Assembly (NCBI GenBank): GCA_937944175.1
Contig: CALDZW010000134.1
Location: forward strand, 1 to 13,555
DNA: 13,555 bases
Reading direction: 5' to 3'
DNA from: an uncultured Candidatus Altimarinota bacterium
Lineage (GTDB): Bacteria; Patescibacteriota; Gracilibacteria; BD1-5; UBA6164
Made by a program: the position numbers and the translations under genes. Positions within the stretch are counted from its first letter, which is position 1. Every line of letters begins with the position of its first letter. Shown one piece after another: positions 8,760-13,555 of the stretch. Below the pieces are notes generated by a model. That model saw nothing but the letters and a program-made list of their open reading frames with translations. It had not been told where the DNA came from and did not search any database.

Positions 8760-9335
8760 ATGAATTCATTAGCTAACTCACAAAATCTTTTAGCCCTTAA
8801 TAAACCAAAGGGATATGTAGTAACGCGCTCTGATGAAAAGTGACGCAAAACTGTGTATGATCTTTTGCCTGGTTGGGTTTTTGATCAATGATGGATGCCA
8901 ATTGGAAGACTTGATTTGGAGTCTAAGGGATTGTTATTATTTACAAGAAATGGGAAGATAGGAAATTACTTAACCACTCCCTGAGGTTGTGTAAAGATAT
9001 ATGAGATATGGGTCAGAGGACACGTAACAAAAGAGCATATTTCAAAAGCTCTCTCATGAGTAGAAAGTCCTCATTGACTCCTGAAAGCATTATCTATTCA
9101 TAAAATAGGGAAGTGATGAGCTAAAACAAAGCTGAGAGTACAAATTGACGAGTGAAAAAATAGACACATTAGGCGTTTGTTTGGAGCTATGAAAGACCCA
9201 AAGTTTGGGACACCTTTAAAAGTAGTCAGTTTAACTAGGATGAGTATATGAAGTGTAGGGCTTGATATAGAGAGTGGTAAGTGGAGGTTTATTTGAGAAG
9301 AGGAAGAGAATACACTCCTGAAAAGTTTTGTATAA
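8760..9335 (+). CDS. RsuA/RluE-family rRNA pseudouridine synthase lacking S4 domain
   Basis: This 191-residue pseudouridine synthase isomerises uridine in ribosomal RNA. It has the family's NKPKGYVVTRSD (14-25), the catalytic loop PIGRLDLESKGLLLFTRNG (47-65, Asp52 the nucleophile), IYEIWVRG, a basic GKNRHIRRLFGAMKDP stretch, and a C-terminal region beginning RMSIGSVGLD. There is no N-terminal S4 RNA-binding domain. In E. coli this short architecture belongs to RluE, which modifies 23S rRNA at U2457, so an RluE-like role is the best guess. RsuA-type or RluB/F-type specificity cannot be excluded. It is the last gene of the desaturase cluster, 21 bases after copy 3, with no obvious functional link to lipid metabolism. 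TGA codons supply several conserved glycines. Confidence 0.88.
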
Positions 9336-9353
9336 TTGAAGTGTAAACTTATC

Positions 9354-9533
9354 TTAATGATGTCACTTTGATGCATCTAATTTTTCTGCAATAATTTAAC
9401 GAAGTTTATAATAATAAAGAGAATCTGTCTGATAGATGATTAAATCTTTCAAATCGCATTATTCAAACTCTGGGAGCTATGTAACTCAGCTGCAAAAAGA
9501 TAATTCAATATAATCTTGATAGCTAATAAGTAT
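9354..9533 (-). pseudogene. Possible decayed coding remnant
   Basis: The 207-base gap between the convergent pseudouridine synthase and VOC genes has no intact gene. One minus-strand frame reads protein-like for about 60 codons (fragments YQDYIELSFCSGVT, CDLKDLIIYQTDSLYYYKL, IIAEKLDASK) but is broken by TAG at 9477-9479 and TAA at 9459-9461 and 9396-9398. Each stop is one C-to-T change from a Gln codon. There is no start codon at the front, and a TAG lies just upstream. No family is recognised. It may be a gene fragment or chance in AT-rich spacer DNA. Confidence 0.3.
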
Positions 9534-9542
9534 CTATGAATA

Positions 9543-9914
9543 TTACTGTCTTTCTCCAAAAGCAATTTGATGACCATCTGGATCTACCATTGTAAAATCT
9601 TTCATACCCCATGGATGAGTAGCTAAATCATATGAGATTTTAATACCAGAGCTTTTACAATGTTCATAAAGATCTTCAACATTAACAACATCAATGTACA
9701 TATTCACTCAAGCTCAACCAACATCATACACATCATCATGTACAACAAGTGACATTGATGCTCCATCCTTTGAAATAATTGCAAAGTTTGTAGGTTCTCC
9801 CATTGTTGTTTCAACATTGAAATCTAGTAAATCTCTATAAAATTTTAGAGATTTTTCTAGATTAGATACCACTAAGTTTGGTCTTATATTAGTATAAGTA
9901 ATTTTTGTAGTCAT
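9543..9914 (-). CDS. VOC-superfamily (glyoxalase/bleomycin-resistance-like) protein
   Basis: This 123-residue single-domain protein of the vicinal oxygen chelate superfamily has the two expected beta-alpha-beta-beta-beta halves. The first is IRPNLVVSNLEKSLKFYRDLLDFNVETTMG (9-38). The second begins MYIDVVNVEDLYEHCKSSGIKI and ends FTMVDPDGHQIAFGE, with the VDPDGHxI motif typical of the family. Relatives include glyoxalase I, bleomycin-binding proteins, fosfomycin-modifying enzymes and dioxygenases. Metal-ligand positions are not clear enough to choose among them. TGA supplies one of the two glycines of VGGAG, which joins the halves. The gene starts 21 bases after the stop of the APH-type kinase and probably shares its transcript. 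A role in aldehyde or electrophile handling would fit the hchA region, but the two are on separate transcripts. Confidence 0.85.
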
Positions 9915-9935
9915 TGTTCTTTGATAACAAATATA

Positions 9936-10913
9936 TTAACTCTTCTGAGTCTCTCAAATCCACCCTACATATTTTTCAAAGTTCTCATGAAAGACTTTGA
10001 TCACTTCTACAGTTTTTACAATCTCCTCTTTTGCTAGGACCAATGCTTTATCATTTGTACTTTCTAGAGAACGTTCAATATTATACATCAACCACCCAAC
10101 AAATCACACACAACCATATAAGTGTTTCTCACAGTGAGTATAATCAATATCTCTGACTTGAGAATATCATGTAATTACTCATTTGAAAGAAACCTCATCA
10201 ACATGTCAATCAACTATTCCTCACCAGTATAATCAAGCAGTCAATAATTCAACCATTGGGTTAACCGGTCATGAAGCTTCCCAGTCAATTATCACAGGCT
10301 TCCCCTCATTCCACAAGACATTCTTTTGATCAATGTCTCCATGACTAATAACTACATCACTATTCAGAACAGACACACTATCATTATATTTACTTGCTAG
10401 CTCTTGTATTATTTCTGAAAAACCACTAAACTCATTTTCTAATGTTTCTAAATACTCACCATTAATCTCCATTTTTCAATGAGGAGTAGCATCAGTTGTT
10501 TCAATTCACAAGTTATGAATGTGAGCGAGGATTCATCCAATTGCATAACAAGCATCTTTTCAAGCAGAAGCAGTACTAAGAGTTGTTCACTCAAACCATG
10601 GAAAAACCATGACATAGCTATCATCTATTTTTTCTAAAACCTTATCATTATTTTGTAATGCCACGATTGCAGGAATACCATTCTCCTTAGCAATATTTGA
10701 AACTTTTTCACTGAACACAAAGTTTCCATATGCTTCATCCCTTTTCATAATCTCAGGATTCAAAAGCTTTACTGCATACACTCAACTACTCGTAGTGATT
10801 TTCCACATCTCATGCAATAATCCACCAAAAACTCTCTCTGGAGTTGTCTCTAGTTTTCATAGATTATATGCCTCAGAGGTTTTTGTTAATATGGTTAGTT
10901 TTTGTTTGTTCAT
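9936..10913 (-). CDS. Aminoglycoside-phosphotransferase-family (APH) kinase
   Basis: This 325-residue protein has the APH/choline-kinase-like fold. The N-lobe carries a probable ATP-binding Lys49 in VYAVKLLN and a hinge region YVMVFPWFEG (100-109). The C-lobe has the Brenner motif SHGDIDQKNVLW (190-201, catalytic Asp193 and Asn198) and the metal-binding IIDWEASGP (208-216, Asp210) that replaces DFG. Such enzymes phosphorylate aminoglycosides, macrolides, homoserine, choline or sugars. The substrate here is unknown, and an antibiotic-resistance role should not be assumed. At least a dozen glycines are TGA-encoded, notably in the GTT and SGP loops. The ATG at 10913 is the first in frame and gives a normal N-lobe. 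The gene is divergent from the nuclease-like gene at 11045 and is followed by the VOC gene. Confidence 0.88.
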
Positions 10914-11024
10914 ATTGATTACTCATTAATAAATTATTTAAAGTATATTAAATATAGATATCATTACAATTCTGTGAGCTTTAAAAATTGCTTTAAATAC
11001 TAGAAAGAATATCATATAGATGAA

Positions 11025-11030
11025 TATAAT
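11025..11030 (+). promoter_or_regulatory. Candidate -10 box for the nuclease-like gene
   Basis: A perfect TATAAT lies 14 bases before the ATG at 11045, in the 131-base divergent spacer next to the APH gene. There is no convincing -35 element. The predicted transcript would have a leader of about 8 bases. Confidence 0.35.
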
Positions 11031-11044
11031 CTAATTTTTTCTCC

Positions 11045-12388
11045 ATGCTTAAGAAAAAGCTCACAAAAATAGTAGGTTTAAAGAAAGAAGACTTTGATGA
11101 TTTTATTGAATCATGACAAATTCAGGTTCAACCAGCACGACTTATTCCTGTATTGAAAACATGAGATGAGATGGCTCTGACGTCAATATTTTTAACAACA
11201 ATGAGATTAGTTCGTGAATTCAAACAAAACCTTTTCAAAAGCTTCAAAGTTGTAAATAATGGACAAGTATATTATTACACTGAATCAAGTTTTCCAGAAA
11301 TAGATAATTCATCCCGTATTGATTGATTTATTATTGTGGTAGTGAAATGAAAAATTGTTGATGCAATTTTCTTTGAAATGAAGAACAAAAATAACTTAAT
11401 AGATAAGGTACAAATTTCAAAATATGTTAATGTTGCAAAGAAATTAGGAATTAGCAAAATTGTTACAGTTTCTAATCAATTTGTCCCTGATAGTACTCAT
11501 TCCCCAATAGATATAAAAGTTCCTAAAAATATTAACTTAGTACATTTTTCATGGGTTGATATTTTAACAAAGTGACAGTTGCTTCTTTTCAAGAATGAGA
11601 ATAATATTAAAGATGCTGATCAGATAGAAATTATGAAAGAATTTCTTTTTTATATGGAAAGTCCACTTTCAGGAGTATCTAAATACACTAAGATGAGAGC
11701 TTGATGGAAAGATCTTGTAAGTAGTATACAAGCAAAGAAAGCATTAAAAATTTCTGACTCATGTATCAGTGATAGTATTCTCAGTTGGAGAGAAGAAGAA
11801 AAGAGCTTAGCCCTACTTTTAAGTAATAAGCTATGAATTCTTGTGAAATCATCACAAAAATCAAAAGATAGTCTGAGTAATGAAGTGAAAAGTCTCATAA
11901 AAAATAACTGCATAAAATGAACTCTCAGTGTAAAAAATTCAGTATCAGATATTAAAATTATTTGTGACTTTGAAAGAAAGTCAGTTTCAATGTCTGTGAA
12001 GGTAATTCCACCATTAACAAAATGAACAAAAGCTAAAATAACATGGGCATGAAATCAATTTGAAAAATGTAAATTGAAGAAGTGAGAAATCTTCAAGAAA
12101 ATTGAATGAGATGTGTGGCTTGAAACTAATGTAAAGTTTGCCAAAGATAATGTAAAAGTAAAAGTTTCAGATTTAGAAGAACTTTCAGAACTTACAATAT
12201 GAAAAGATATTTCAGAGTTTTACTTTGTTTATTTAAAAGACTTCTGAGCTAAATTTTCAAGTGAAAAAATATTCATAGCAATGATAGAAGAAATGGTGAT
12301 GAGTTATTATGAATGAGTTGTTCAGCATGCAACAAGTTGGAAGGCGCCAACACCAAAGTTAGACTGAGTTAAGTGATTGAATATTTAA
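11045..12388 (+). CDS. PD-(D/E)XK nuclease-like protein of unknown function
   Basis: This 447-residue protein has a nuclease-like core at about 85-160. Asp93 (SSRIDGFIIV), Glu111 and Lys113 (AIFFEMKNKNN) and a following Gln123 in KVQISKY form the D...E-x-K...Q pattern of PD-(D/E)XK enzymes, followed by IVTVSNQFVPDSTHSP. I recall similar uncharacterised bacterial proteins with FFEMKNKN and TISNQFVP blocks but no assigned role. The region after residue 200 is Lys/Ser-rich with no domain I recognise. The C-terminus has a helical segment IFIAMIEEMVMSYYEGVVQHAT. Restriction, repair or defence roles are possible but not shown, and no methyltransferase or helicase is adjacent. A membrane protein gene follows after 16 bases on the same strand, so the two are probably co-expressed. 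The core residues are seen directly. Activity is inferred. Confidence 0.75.
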
Positions 12389-12404
12389 TTGTTTTTTCAA
12401 ATAT

Positions 12405-13007
12405 ATGAAATTTATTACTGATTCATTTAACTTCATTAATTCAAGTTGAATGACAAAGTTTAGTAAAATTTTAGTTATCATGTGGCTGATATCATGAATT
12501 TTACTAATAAATATATATTTTTCCTTCTCAAGTAATTTTTTATATCAAATGAATTTTGAGTCTTTGAATACCATTGAACAGTTGAGGGAGCAAAAACTAT
12601 CAGAAGAAATGAGTAAAATATTAGATGAAAGACATAAAGGTATTCAGAATAATATTTATGAAATACAGGACTTTAAGAGTCATTTTTGATTAACTAACTT
12701 AAAAATGTGACTTATCACGTTTTTAGCTGTTAATTTATTTTGGTTTTTTGTTTTGTTCCTTGTACTTTCTTATGAATCAGAAGAGTTAAGTGAAAATGGT
12801 TTACAAAAAATATCTGGACATATCTTTGTTTTGATATTCATAACATCAATATGGTTTTTATTTTTTGGATTATTAAATAGAATTTTTTGAACTGAATCAC
12901 TTTCATGGAACTTTTTATATAATACAGTTATCATATCAATTTTATATGTAGTTTTAAAAGCAAAAGGCTACAGGTTTGAACAATGAAAAGTATGAATTAC
13001 AAAATAA
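12405..13007 (+). CDS. Four-helix membrane protein of unknown function
   Basis: This 200-residue protein is not recognised. It shows four hydrophobic segments at about 21-40, 102-123, 139-157 and 169-186. Between the first and second lies a charged, probably helical region of about 60 residues (NTIEQLREQKLSEEMSKILD and onward). By charge the C-terminal tail is probably cytoplasmic, which is a weak call. There is no signal-peptide cleavage site or catalytic motif. The gene begins 16 bases after the nuclease-like gene and most likely shares its transcript, so a membrane partner for that protein is one idea. It ends 54 bases from the convergent gene at 13062. TGA codons fall at loop glycines. 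Confidence 0.72.
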
Positions 13008-13061
13008 CCAAATCACACAAAAATAATAATCCAGCAAAAGTTTACTAGAGAATATTATATA

Positions 13062-13487
13062 TTAATACTCTTCTTCATTTAAAATAACAAATCCCCCATC
13101 TTTCTTTTGAATAGTATCTTGTTTCAAAAGCTCTTCTAAACATTGATTATACAGCTCAGCTCTGGCCACTTTATTTGGTGTGAAATATCTTCATAAACCT
13201 GATACATTAAGGTCTGACTCTATGAAACTGTGGAGATGCTCTGTTTCAAAATAGGTTGATCATTCTTCTGTGTTAAAAACAAAAGTAAGCTCTAGAGTTG
13301 TGTTTTTGTTTACGAGTGTGACTCAGGTCTTTGTTGCAAAATACATATAGTCTTTTCTACCTATTTTAATATTTCAAGATCGTAATTTTTTGCACCTTTT
13401 TTCTAGTTCTTCTCAGGATGTTGTTATAATCTGAATATACGTGAGGATGTAGTTGTAGTATCTGTCTTGTGTTTTTGGATCAAGCAT
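13062..13487 (-). CDS. Small hypothetical protein, 141 residues
   Basis: No family is recognised. The reading frame is open for 141 residues with TGA as Gly. The ATG at 13487 is the only start between an in-frame upstream TAA (nine codons before it) and the body of the protein, so the gene looks complete. The protein is mixed alpha/beta and soluble: an N-terminal helical part (YYNYILTYIQIITTSGEELE), a central strand-rich part (KDYMYFATKTGVTLVNKN, then LELTFVFN), and a C-terminal helical part ending in KKDGGFVILNEEEY. There is no signal peptide or membrane helix. A 7-bp-arm palindrome lies about 40 bases upstream and could regulate it. Its stop is 54 bases from the convergent membrane-protein gene. 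Confidence 0.7.
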
Positions 13488-13527
13488 TGTAGGATATGAG
13501 GGAGAATTATGTTGTTATAATATTTTG

Positions 13528-13547
13528 AATACATGTATATATGTATT
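13528..13547. promoter_or_regulatory. Candidate operator palindrome
   Basis: AATACAT-N6-ATGTATT is an inverted repeat with 7-bp arms, 41 bases upstream of the start of the 141-residue gene. The spacer (GTATAT) is itself AT-alternating. Only two positions per arm are G or C-rich, so chance is a real alternative. Confidence 0.35.
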
Positions 13548-13555
13548 ATAGTAAC

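Noticed and set aside
9098..9376. Minus-strand open frame of 92 codons
   Set aside because: It is the antisense of the pseudouridine synthase gene.
9420..9500. tRNA-like stretch with a D-arm-like AACTCAGCTG
   Set aside because: No acceptor stem, anticodon arm or T-arm could be folded around it.
9436..9513. Plus-strand ORF of 25 codons in the 9336-9542 gap
   Set aside because: It is very short, has no ribosome-binding site and no recognisable product.
11650..11913. Minus-strand open frame of 87 codons
   Set aside because: It is the antisense of the nuclease-like gene and has no family features.
1..13555. TGA read as Trp (Mycoplasma-type code 4)
   Set aside because: Tpx and desaturase motifs need Gly at TGA (FGKQNG, NLGHH), and paralogue positions swap TGA with GGN, never with TGG.

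Overview
The window comes from an AT-rich bacterium that reads TGA as glycine (genetic code 25), as in Gracilibacteria (BD1-5/GN02) and Absconditabacteria (SR1). With the standard code almost every gene is broken into fragments. With TGA as Gly, sixteen genes read through cleanly and end in TAA (one in TAG). The best proof is internal: three paralogous desaturases carry TGA in some copies at positions where another copy has GGA, GGC, GGG or GGT. TGG is still Trp. Shine-Dalgarno sequences are absent or unconvincing before most starts, and starts were chosen by family alignment, spacing and upstream stops.

Layout. (1) 1-3696, plus strand: the 3' part of a coiled-coil DUF2130 protein with a nuclease-like D...ExK core, then a lipoprotein-type thiol peroxidase (Tpx), a flavodoxin-fold NAD(P)H quinone reductase and an MFS transporter. 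The last two overlap by one base. (2) 3761-5611, minus strand: hchA (Hsp31/DJ-1 family) followed by an alpha/beta hydrolase with an Asp nucleophile. (3) 5612-6179: a divergent control region with two identical-arm palindromes, then an HxlR-family repressor with two N-terminal cysteines. (4) 6289-9335, plus strand: three tandem fatty-acid desaturase paralogues and a short pseudouridine synthase, each 21-27 bases from the next. (5) 9336-9542: a gap that may hold a decayed gene remnant. (6) 9543-10913, minus strand: an APH-type kinase followed by a VOC/glyoxalase-like protein. (7) 11045-13007, plus strand: a PD-(D/E)XK nuclease-like protein followed by a four-helix membrane protein. (8) 13062-13487, minus strand: a small protein of unknown function.

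How it may work together (inference). Much of the window fits defence against peroxides, quinones and reactive carbonyls: Tpx, quinone reductase, HchA, the hydrolase and perhaps the VOC protein. The most system-like unit is HxlR-hchA-hydrolase. It has a Cys-containing regulator, twin operators 32 bp apart and a two-gene divergent target operon. The desaturase triplet points to membrane-lipid modification. No rRNA, tRNA, CRISPR array or insertion sequence was recognised.
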